64,000 nt of DNA from Alphaproteobacteria bacterium (GTDB lineage Bacteria > Pseudomonadota > Alphaproteobacteria > Rhizobiales > Methyloligellaceae). Made by a program: the position numbers and the translations under genes. Below the pieces are notes generated by a model that worked only from the letters and a program-made list of their open reading frames with translations, was not told the DNA's origin and searched no databases. The stretch spans positions 335,308-399,307 of the forward strand of contig VGDX01000001.1 in NCBI GenBank assembly GCA_016869535.1, read 5' to 3'. Shown piece after piece: positions 57,642 through 64,000 of the stretch (its first letter is position 1; each line of letters starts with the position of its first letter).

Positions 57642-59246
57642 TTACGATTTAGTAAGGTGCACGCGGCAAGCGAGCCAAAATACAATTGCAAGTGCTAGCA
57701 TCGATATTTCGATAATAGTTCCGAATTGCACAAAAGGCGTTGGACTTCTCGCCTTGGGAAGCATGACGTCAGCAATGCCTTTCTCTCTGAGATCAACTTT
57801 ACTCAAAACACGTCCATAAGGATCGATTACTGCTGAGATCCCGGTATTGGCTGAACGCAAAACCGGCAGCGACTGTTCCACCGCCCGCACCCGCGCTTGG
57901 TGAAAATGCTGGTAGGGGCCGGCGCTCGAACCAAACCAGGCGTCATTGGTAATGTTGAGCAGCCAACCAGGGCGCCTGTCGGCGTCAGTCACATCGTGGG
58001 GGAAAATTATTTCATAGCAAATGAGGGGAGAAGCCGGTGGCGCACCGGGAATCTCAAGGAGCCGCGGGCCAGTACCGGCTGAGAAACCGCCCCGCACGCC
58101 TGTGAGTTGCAAGAAGCCCAAACCTTCAAGAAAGTCCTGGAATGGCAGGTACTCGCCGAATGGCACGAGATGGATCTTGTCGTAAGCGCCGACAATCCGG
58201 CCCCCCTCGTCGACGACCAGAAGGCTGTTGTAGATGCGTTGCGCCTTGAGCCGCCCAGTTTGGTCGCGCACATCCACAAGACGAGCCGAACCGACGAGCA
58301 AGGCGGTTCCATCCGGCAGGGCCTCGCCAATGGCCGCAAGGGCGTCCGGTGAATCTGCCAGCAGGAAAGGAACTGCCGTTTCCGGCCAGATGACGAGGTC
58401 GATTTGGTCAAGTCCATCGGCAAGGGTCAGATCGAGATAGTCGGCAAAGATCTCGGCGCTGTTCTCGGGTCGCCATTTGTCAGCCTGGTCGATATTGGCC
58501 TGGACGAGACGCAAACGCACACCCGTTTCGGCGGTCTCGGAGTGAGCCAATCTTCGTTCGCCCCAGACATAGCCAAGTCCGAGCGTAGCCAGCAGTACGA
58601 CTATTAGCCCCGCCACGGGTTTCTGCCTGGCGAGTCCCGATCCTTCAGGCGCCCAGATCGCGGCTGGACTGGCGAAGAGGAGCACGGCGAGGAGGCTTAA
58701 GCCGTAAACACCAAACAAGGCGGCCATCTGCATCAAAGGACCGTTGGCGGTCAGCCCATAGCCAAGGAGGTTCCAGGGCAGCCCCGTGAACACGTGACCA
58801 CGGGCGAACTCGGCAAGAGCGAAGGCGATGGAGAGCCCGAAAACGCGACCAGGCCCGGGCAGCCACATGAGCATCGCCAGCGCGCAAGCGGCGGCAAAGA
58901 ATAGTGCCATGCCCGCAGGCAGAGCCGTCATGACGAAGGGGAGAAGCCAAGCATGACGCCAAGGCTCGACCAGGAAGGCCTCGGCAATCCAGTAGAGCCC
59001 AACCAGGAAGAAGCCGAAGCCAAACCAGAATCCGGTGAGCGCCGCGCATAAGAGCCTCGGCGAGAGCGTTGCATGGTCGCGGTTGCAACCATCGAGCAGC
59101 CAGAGCAGTCCTCCCAATGTCAGAAACAATACCGGCCACGCATAGACGGGAGCGAAAGCGAGCACAGAAATCCCGCCAAGCAGTATGGCGAAGACAGCGC
59201 GCCGCCAACCACCCAAGCCAGCGACCCAAGTGGCAGCGCGCTGCAC
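57642..59246 (-). CDS. lnt: apolipoprotein N-acyltransferase
   Basis: Adds the third acyl chain to lipoproteins, 534 residues: N-terminal membrane helices and a nitrilase-type domain with the catalytic Glu (VIWPETAVPF), Lys (YDKIHLVPFGEYLPF) and Cys (ICYEIIFPHDV). In Sinorhizobium this gene is known as actA. GTG start; AGGA is 3 nt upstream. Confidence 0.95.
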   Translation of the reverse strand: MQRAATWVAGLGGWRRAVFAILLGGISVLAFAPVYAWPVLFLTLGGLLWLLDGCNRDHATLSPRLLCAALTGFWFGFGFFLVGLYWIAEAFLVEPWRHAWLLPFVMTALPAGMALFFAAACALAMLMWLPGPGRVFGLSIAFALAEFARGHVFTGLPWNLLGYGLTANGPLMQMAALFGVYGLSLLAVLLFASPAAIWAPEGSGLARQKPVAGLIVVLLATLGLGYVWGERRLAHSETAETGVRLRLVQANIDQADKWRPENSAEIFADYLDLTLADGLDQIDLVIWPETAVPFLLADSPDALAAIGEALPDGTALLVGSARLVDVRDQTGRLKAQRIYNSLLVVDEGGRIVGAYDKIHLVPFGEYLPFQDFLEGLGFLQLTGVRGGFSAGTGPRLLEIPGAPPASPLICYEIIFPHDVTDADRRPGWLLNITNDAWFGSSAGPYQHFHQARVRAVEQSLPVLRSANTGISAVIDPYGRVLSKVDLREKGIADVMLPKARSPTPFVQFGTIIEISMLALAIVFWLACRVHLTKS

Positions 59247-59251
59247 CTGTC

Positions 59252-60217
59252 CTACTCGCTTCTGGTCTCGGCGATGTCCTCCGGGGGAGGCAGATGGATG
59301 CGAAGCTTCTTAATCCGGCGCGGATCGGCCTCTAGCACTTCAAATTGAACGCCGCTTGGATGAAGCACCTTTTCTCCGAGTTCGGGAATTTGGCCGGCGA
59401 GCGCGAAGACAAGGCCGCCAAGCGTGTCGATGTCCTCCTGCTGATCGCCGGAAACAAGCTCGACGCCGAGATGCTTCTCGAGATCTTCAATCGGCAGTCG
59501 CGCATCGGCGATAAGCCCGAGACGCGGATCGGTGCGGATCAACGGCGCTTCTTCCACGTCGTGCTCATCGGCGATTTCGCCCACCACTTCCTCGACCAGA
59601 TCTTCAATGGTAACGAGGCCGTCGGTGCCGCCATACTCGTCCACTACCAAGGCAAGATGAATGCGCGTGTTCTGCATTTTCAGCAGAAGATCGAGGGCGG
59701 CCATGGAGGCTGGTACATATAAGAGTTCGCGCGTGATATCGATGGCGCCGACGGAGCGCTTCAAGTCCACACGGCCGAGATCGAGTGGAACATTGGCGCC
59801 GGTTTCGGATTCTTTGGTGATCCACGACATGAGATCGCGGATGTGAATCATGCCGCGTGGGTCGTCCAAAGTCTCATGATAGACCGGCAAGCGCGAATGC
59901 TCGGCCTCGCGGAACACTCGCATCAGTTCATCGACGGTAATGCTTTCGTCGACGGCGACGATATCGGTGCGCGGCACCATCACGTCTTCCACCGTCAATG
60001 TGCCGAAATGCAGGATGCGGCGCATCATGTTCCGCTCCTGCAAGCTCAGCGTGTCGCTCTTGCTACGGGCAAGCGCGTCTTCGATCAACTCACGAAGGTC
60101 GGGCTCCTCGCCGAGACCGAATGATTGGAGCAGACGATCGAACCAGGAGCCTTCCTCCTCATTCGGGCGGGCTTCATCGGCCGGAAGATCATTCTCGGTG
60201 ATGGGGGTATTGCTCAA
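59252..60217 (-). CDS. soluble CorC/TlyC-like CBS protein
   Basis: A 321-residue protein without the DUF21 membrane domain: two CBS domains ([39 protein letters not shown]) and a CorC_HlyC domain. Linked to lnt and ybeY as in E. coli (ybeZ-ybeY-corC-lnt). It overlaps ybeY by 4 nt. Confidence 0.92.
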   Translation of the reverse strand: MSNTPITENDLPADEARPNEEEGSWFDRLLQSFGLGEEPDLRELIEDALARSKSDTLSLQERNMMRRILHFGTLTVEDVMVPRTDIVAVDESITVDELMRVFREAEHSRLPVYHETLDDPRGMIHIRDLMSWITKESETGANVPLDLGRVDLKRSVGAIDITRELLYVPASMAALDLLLKMQNTRIHLALVVDEYGGTDGLVTIEDLVEEVVGEIADEHDVEEAPLIRTDPRLGLIADARLPIEDLEKHLGVELVSGDQQEDIDTLGGLVFALAGQIPELGEKVLHPSGVQFEVLEADPRRIKKLRIHLPPPEDIAETRSE

Positions 60218-60762
60218 GGTAACAACTCCGGCACGCTTTTTTCTCTTGCTTCAGCATAGGGATCGGCGATGCCAAGCGCGCCGAGCGCCTTGCGTTCGAT
60301 CGCTTCCATGCGTTCGGCGTCGCTGTCAGCCGCGTGGTCCAAGCCGAGCAGGTGTAAAACCCCGTGCACAATCAGGTGGGAGACATGATCAGGGAAAGTG
60401 AGATTGTCTTCGCGCGCTTCTTTCCAGGCCGTTTCATAGGCGAGCACCACGTCACCAACGAACTTGGTACCACCTTGTGTTTCATCGGCCGGGAAGGACA
60501 GCACGTTGGTAGGGGCGTCTTTGCCGCGCCAAGTGCGGTTCAATGTGCGCATCTCGGCGTCATCGGTCAGGAGGACGGCGATTTCGTAGTCTGATAGCGG
60601 ACGATCAGAAACGGCGGTTAGAGCCGCTTGCCCGGCGCGCTCAAGCATTGCGTCGGTAATACCGGCCTCCGCCCAGGCATCGGCATGGCGCACGACGTCG
60701 ATCGCGAACCGCTGGCTCGCTAAAGGCGCAGCAATGCCGGGACTAGGGCCACCTTCCGTCAT
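60214..60762 (-). CDS. ybeY: endoribonuclease YbeY
   Basis: Zinc RNase for rRNA processing and quality control, 182 residues. Metal motif HGVLHLLGLDH is intact; TNVLSFP precedes it. Overlaps phoH and the corC-like gene by 4 nt each, giving tight coupling. Confidence 0.96.
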   Translation of the reverse strand: MTEGGPSPGIAAPLASQRFAIDVVRHADAWAEAGITDAMLERAGQAALTAVSDRPLSDYEIAVLLTDDAEMRTLNRTWRGKDAPTNVLSFPADETQGGTKFVGDVVLAYETAWKEAREDNLTFPDHVSHLIVHGVLHLLGLDHAADSDAERMEAIERKALGALGIADPYAEAREKSVPELLP

Positions 60763-61856
60763 GGTCGTCCCCCGCGATGAGGCACGGACTCATAGGCCTC
60801 GACGATGCGGCCCACAAGTTCGCGGCGGACGACATCCGCCTTGGTGAAGGCGATGTGATCGATCTCCTCGATCCCTTGCAGAATGTTGATGGCCTCTAGC
60901 AAGCCCGAATCCTTTCCGGTCGGCAGATCGACCTGAGTGGGATCGCCGGTGACGATCATCTTACTTTCATCTCCGAGACGGGTCAGCGCCATCTTGATCT
61001 GCACAGGGGTGCAGTTCTGCGCTTCGTCCAGAATGACGATGGCGTGAGATAGGGTCCGGCCCCGCATGAAGGCGAGCGGGGCAATCTCGATAACGCCGGC
61101 GGCGAGCCCACGCTCAACCCGCTCCGGGGGCAGTACGTCGTAGAGCGCGTCGTAAAGCGGGCGCAGATAAGGATCGACCTTCTCGCGCATGTCGCCGGGC
61201 AGGAAACCGAGCCTCTCTCCCGCCTCGACGGCCGGCCGCGACAAGATCAGACGGTCGCATTTGCCGCTTTCCAGACATGCCGCGGCGAAAGCAACCGCCA
61301 GATATGTCTTGCCGGTACCGGCAGGGCCGGTGGCGAAGACGAGGTCGTTGCGCTTCAAGGAATCGAGATAGGCGCTTTGTGCGGGCGTGCGCGCGGTGAT
61401 CAGGCGCTTGCGCGTGCGGATTTGCTGGGCGGCAGGCGCTTCGGCATAACTTGAGGCATCGTCGCCCGGCACGTAGGCGCGAACATGGCGAATAGCGCCG
61501 ACAACTTCGCCGACACCAATCATTTCACCCTGTGCGAGGCGCGCATAGAGCTGCTCCAAGACCTGCTTCGCCGTGGCGCAGGCGACATCGGGCCCACGCA
61601 GAGCCACCGCATTGCCGTTGACTACGGCTTCCACGCCGAGTCGGTCTTCTAGCACCGCGAGATTGGCGTCGTAATCGCCGAGGAGATCGCGCACAAGCCG
61701 CATATCTTCGAAATACACGACTATGGGCTCGCCGCCGCCATTGGCCTGCGCCGTAGCCGGGCGCCTCGCCGCTTGGCTCTCGCGCCCTCGCGCCAATGAC
61801 GCCTTCCTTCCGCTGGCCTTGTTGGTCACACGGCCGCCTGAACTGGCTCGCGCCAT
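60759..61856 (-). CDS. phoH: PhoH-like ATPase
   Basis: A 365-residue P-loop ATPase (YbeZ type): [18 protein letters not shown] and [24 protein letters not shown]. It works with YbeY in RNA handling. Its start overlaps the miaB end by 31 bp; the first 30 residues are basic and may be shorter if a later GTG is used. Confidence 0.94.
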   Translation of the reverse strand: MARASSGGRVTNKASGRKASLARGRESQAARRPATAQANGGGEPIVVYFEDMRLVRDLLGDYDANLAVLEDRLGVEAVVNGNAVALRGPDVACATAKQVLEQLYARLAQGEMIGVGEVVGAIRHVRAYVPGDDASSYAEAPAAQQIRTRKRLITARTPAQSAYLDSLKRNDLVFATGPAGTGKTYLAVAFAAACLESGKCDRLILSRPAVEAGERLGFLPGDMREKVDPYLRPLYDALYDVLPPERVERGLAAGVIEIAPLAFMRGRTLSHAIVILDEAQNCTPVQIKMALTRLGDESKMIVTGDPTQVDLPTGKDSGLLEAINILQGIEEIDHIAFTKADVVRRELVGRIVEAYESVPHRGGRP

Positions 61857-63205
61857 TCAAACCCCGAATTGATGACACCGGTAAGACTGTTCGGCCCGGC
61901 GGCCACGATGTCAACCTCTGCGATCTCCCCGATCAATGTTTCGGGCCCGTCGATATGCACAGTCTGTAAATATGGTGAACGCCCGGCGATCTGTCCGGGT
62001 TTCCGTCCCCTTCCTTCGAAAAGCACTGGAAGCTTGCGGCCGACTGTGTCCCGGTCGAAGGCGTGGCGATGGCTGTCGAGCTGACTTTGCAGGATGGCGA
62101 GACGCTCGCGCTTGGCTTCCTCCGGTACCTGGTTTTCCAGCTTTGCCGCCGGCGTCCCGGGGCGGGCGCTATATTTAAAGGAGAAGGCTTGCGCGAAGTG
62201 CGCCCTTCGGGCGATGGCCAGGGTCAATTCAAAGTCAGCGTCGGTCTCACCCGGAAAGCCGACGATAATGTCGGTGGAGAGCGCAATGTCGGGGCGCACC
62301 AGCCGCACTTTGCCGATTGTCTCTTCATATTCGGCGATGGTGTGTTTGCGGTTCATGGCGGCGAGGATCCGATCGGAGCCCGCCTGGAAGGGCAGGTGCA
62401 GATAGGGCATGAGCTTCTTCTCGCCGGCGAACAGCGCGATCAGTTCGTCGTCCATGTCACGCGGATGGCTCGTGGTGTACCGCAGCCTGTCGATGTCCGG
62501 AATTTGAGCGAGTCGGCGCAAGAGCTTGGCGAGAGGCCAGTCCGCACCGTCGTCGCCCCTGCCGTGATACGCGTTGACATTCTGCCCAAGCAGCGTGATC
62601 TCGCGCACGCCACGCGTGGCGAGACGCTTGACCTCGGCGACGATCTCGGACGGCGCACGCGAGAATTCGGCGCCGCGCGTGTAGGGAACCACGCAGAAGG
62701 TGCAGAACTTGTCACAGCCTTCCTGCACCGTGACGAAGGCAGAAACTTGGACCTTGCCTTGCGGACGCGCAGGTAGATGGGCGAATTTATCCTCAGCCGG
62801 AAATTCCGTCTCGACCAAGCCTTTGCCGCCGCGGACCGCTTCCGCCACGAGATCGGCGAGACGGTGATAGCTTTGGGGTCCGACGACGATATCGACCACA
62901 GGCGAGCGTGCGATGATTTCACGTCCTTCGGCCTGGGCCACGCAGCCGGCGACAGCAACTAGGGTATCGCGACCCTCGTTCCGGCGCCGCGCTTTGGCGA
63001 GGCGGACGCGTCCTAGCTCCGAATAGACCTTCTCCGCAGCTTTCTCGCGGATATGACACGTATTGAGGATGACGAGATCGGCATCGTCAGCATCGTCGGT
63101 AAGACGATAGCCGGCAGGCTCCAGCGCCTCGGCCATACGCTCGGAATCGTAGGCGTTCATCTGGCAGCCGAAAGTCTTGATATGGAGCTTCTTGCGTGAA
63201 GGCAT
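61826..63205 (-). CDS. miaB: tRNA-2-methylthio-N6-dimethylallyladenosine synthase MiaB
   Basis: Radical SAM methylthiotransferase, 459 residues: N-terminal cluster (FGCQMN, CHIRE, VAGC), radical [11 protein letters not shown], and a C-terminal TRAM domain. The ATG gives [20 protein letters not shown] and GTG starts upstream are in frame, so the first dozen residues are uncertain. Confidence 0.95.
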   Translation of the reverse strand: MPSRKKLHIKTFGCQMNAYDSERMAEALEPAGYRLTDDADDADLVILNTCHIREKAAEKVYSELGRVRLAKARRRNEGRDTLVAVAGCVAQAEGREIIARSPVVDIVVGPQSYHRLADLVAEAVRGGKGLVETEFPAEDKFAHLPARPQGKVQVSAFVTVQEGCDKFCTFCVVPYTRGAEFSRAPSEIVAEVKRLATRGVREITLLGQNVNAYHGRGDDGADWPLAKLLRRLAQIPDIDRLRYTTSHPRDMDDELIALFAGEKKLMPYLHLPFQAGSDRILAAMNRKHTIAEYEETIGKVRLVRPDIALSTDIIVGFPGETDADFELTLAIARRAHFAQAFSFKYSARPGTPAAKLENQVPEEAKRERLAILQSQLDSHRHAFDRDTVGRKLPVLFEGRGRKPGQIAGRSPYLQTVHIDGPETLIGEIAEVDIVAAGPNSLTGVINSGFEWREPVQAAV

Positions 63206-63250
63206 CCCCAGTTTGTTGGACACCGACGCCACTCTCGTCAAGGGTCAGAA

Positions 63251-63304
63251 CGGGCAAAGTGCCCGAATCTGGGGGGAACGCCCGGGTTTTTCACGAGCGT
63301 TCCC
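63251..63304. other. two hairpins before miaB
   Basis: GGGAACGC (63274-63281) pairs with GCGTTCCC (63297-63304), and CGGGCA (63251-63256) with TGCCCG (63260-63265). They follow the small secreted-protein gene on the minus strand and may end its transcript, though U-runs are poor. Confidence 0.4.
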
Positions 63305-63314
63305 AAAGGTGGTC

Positions 63315-63536
63315 TCAACTATTGCATTCAGGCAGGTTTGAGATAGCCGCCTGTGCCTCATCCAGGCTCGGATAGGACGCAGACCCCACCATTCTCATAA
63401 TGACACCATCAGGCTGGGTCATCATCACGCGGCATTGATTGGCCGTGGTGTCGAGCGCCACGAAAAATTCTTCTGCCGCGAGCGCTGGCGTCGCCAGTCC
63501 AAGCACCAGTGCGCCAGCCAACAGGGATTTGGTCAT
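63315..63536 (-). CDS. small secreted protein, paralog of the one at 3.5 kb
   Basis: A 73-residue protein with a signal peptide (MTKSLLAGALVLGLATPALA-A) and AAAGGAG well placed before the ATG. The mature 53 residues carry two Cys and share the pattern of the 70-residue protein near 3.5 kb (AE, aromatic pair, D-x-TA, C, M-x-T-x-P, YPSLDEAQAAI, EC). Function unknown. Confidence 0.75.
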   Translation of the reverse strand: MTKSLLAGALVLGLATPALAAEEFFVALDTTANQCRVMMTQPDGVIMRMVGSASYPSLDEAQAAISNLPECNS

Positions 63537-63621
63537 CGTTGATCTCCTTTTGCTGGTTTCGATTTTCTGCCCAGTGAGACAAACGTTTGGGACCGAGATG
63601 AGTTTGATGCCGCGCGAGTTT

Positions 63622-63902
63622 TTATTTGAGTAAAAGCTTTATGCTTCTGGGGAGCATAGGTGGCGCGAGTTGCTCGAAAGTGCATTGTTTCGGCGATTTG
63701 TCGGGACGGAAGCGCATGAGTTTAGTGCCGTGACGGAAGCGGTTGTCGGTCACATGATCGTAGCGCACCTCGACTACGAGCTGAGGCTTAAGCGGCTCCC
63801 ATTCGCCGGACCGCTCGGTGCTCCAGCGGCTCGGGCCTCCTGGCGCCTTGCCGGTGAATCCCGGCGGTGCGATCAGGGCCTCGAGACGCTTGGTGAGCGC
63901 GG
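63622..63902 (-). pseudogene. C-terminal fragment of an ATP-dependent DNA ligase, cut by an IS
   Basis: About 93 residues match the end of LigC/LigD-type ATP-dependent ligases: PGFTGKAPGGPSRWST, VVEVRYDHVTDNRFRHGTK and LMRFRPDKSPKQCTFEQL. Upstream the frame passes into sequence that, on the other strand, is the left end of an IS3-like element, so the ligase is interrupted near 63902. Whether the rest lies beyond the element cannot be seen. Confidence 0.8.
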
Positions 63903-64000
63903 TGATCCTCCCCCACTGAAGTGGTCCGACTCGGAGTATGGCTTTTGGCCTGAGGAGGACCAGGGAATGGGAAGGAAGCGACACAAGCCGGAAGAGATCA
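63903..64000 (+). mobile_element. left end of an IS3-family insertion sequence
   Basis: The sequence TGATCCTCCCCCACTGAAGT begins a likely terminal inverted repeat and a transposase start follows 64 bp later. The element replaces the body of the DNA ligase gene and continues past the window edge, so its other end and target duplication are unseen. Confidence 0.65.
63967..64000 (+). CDS. start of IS3-family transposase OrfA (partial)
   Basis: ATG preceded by GAGGAGG opens MGRKRHKPEEI, the typical start of OrfA helix-turn-helix proteins of IS3-family elements. Only 11 codons are visible before the window ends. Confidence 0.6.
   Translation, partial: MGRKRHKPEEI

Overview
The window is about 62-64% GC by eye, densely coded and almost entirely chromosomal housekeeping DNA of an alphaproteobacterium, most likely in the order Hyphomicrobiales (Rhizobiales). 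Gene order supports this: miaB-phoH-ybeY-corC-lnt-phrR-metK, trmB, rimP-nusA-ylxR-infB-rbfA-truB-rpsO-pnp, irr facing fabA-fabB-fabI, regB/regA next to senC, and dnaA-dnaN-recF-gyrB near rpsT, mutM, ubiE, ubiB, coaBC and dut. Two poly-3-hydroxybutyrate depolymerases, ergothioneine genes and a pyrophosphate-type phosphofructokinase suggest a soil or methylotroph-like lifestyle. The family cannot be fixed from the sequence alone.

Layout. 1-3.4 kb: end of a CorC-like protein, a GNAT acetyltransferase, a secreted PHB depolymerase and overlapping speD-speE for spermidine. 3.4-8 kb: a small secreted protein, phosphofructokinase, egtB-egtD and mmcB. 8-12.6 kb: redox two-component system RegB/RegA, divergent from an ABC-2 exporter coupled to senC. 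12.6-17.1 kb: a PAS-domain class III cyclase gene split by one in-frame TAG, a Crp/Fnr regulator with an intact-looking cyclic-nucleotide cassette, a perfect palindrome, and two tandem paralogous one-helix membrane proteins closed by a terminator. 17.1-21.4 kb: intracellular PHB depolymerase, a YgjP-type metallopeptidase and a class A penicillin-binding protein. 21.4-29.3 kb: gyrB, recF, dnaN, dnaA, a rhodanese, a 570-bp noncoding stretch and rpsT. 29.4-40.4 kb: nucleotide-sugar epimerase, enoyl-CoA hydratase, mutM, ubiE-ubiB, coaBC-dut, a ThiF/MoeB-like protein, a flavin monooxygenase, a 2-hydroxyacid dehydrogenase and an SH3 protein. 40.4-44 kb: irr and the fab genes. 44-53.6 kb: the translation and RNA operon. 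53.7-63.5 kb: the lnt/metK/miaB cluster, interrupted by an opposite-strand TSUP permease. 63.6-64 kb: an ATP-dependent DNA ligase gene cut by an IS3-like element that runs off the end.

Most of the window is ordinary core genome. The least explained parts are the cyclase/Crp/small-membrane-protein island (12.6-17.05 kb), a pair of paralogous secreted mini-proteins 60 kb apart, the noncoding region beside rpsT with an orphan plus-strand terminator, alternative hairpins in the dnaN leader, and a terminator-like hairpin just before rimP. No tRNA, rRNA or CRISPR array was seen.
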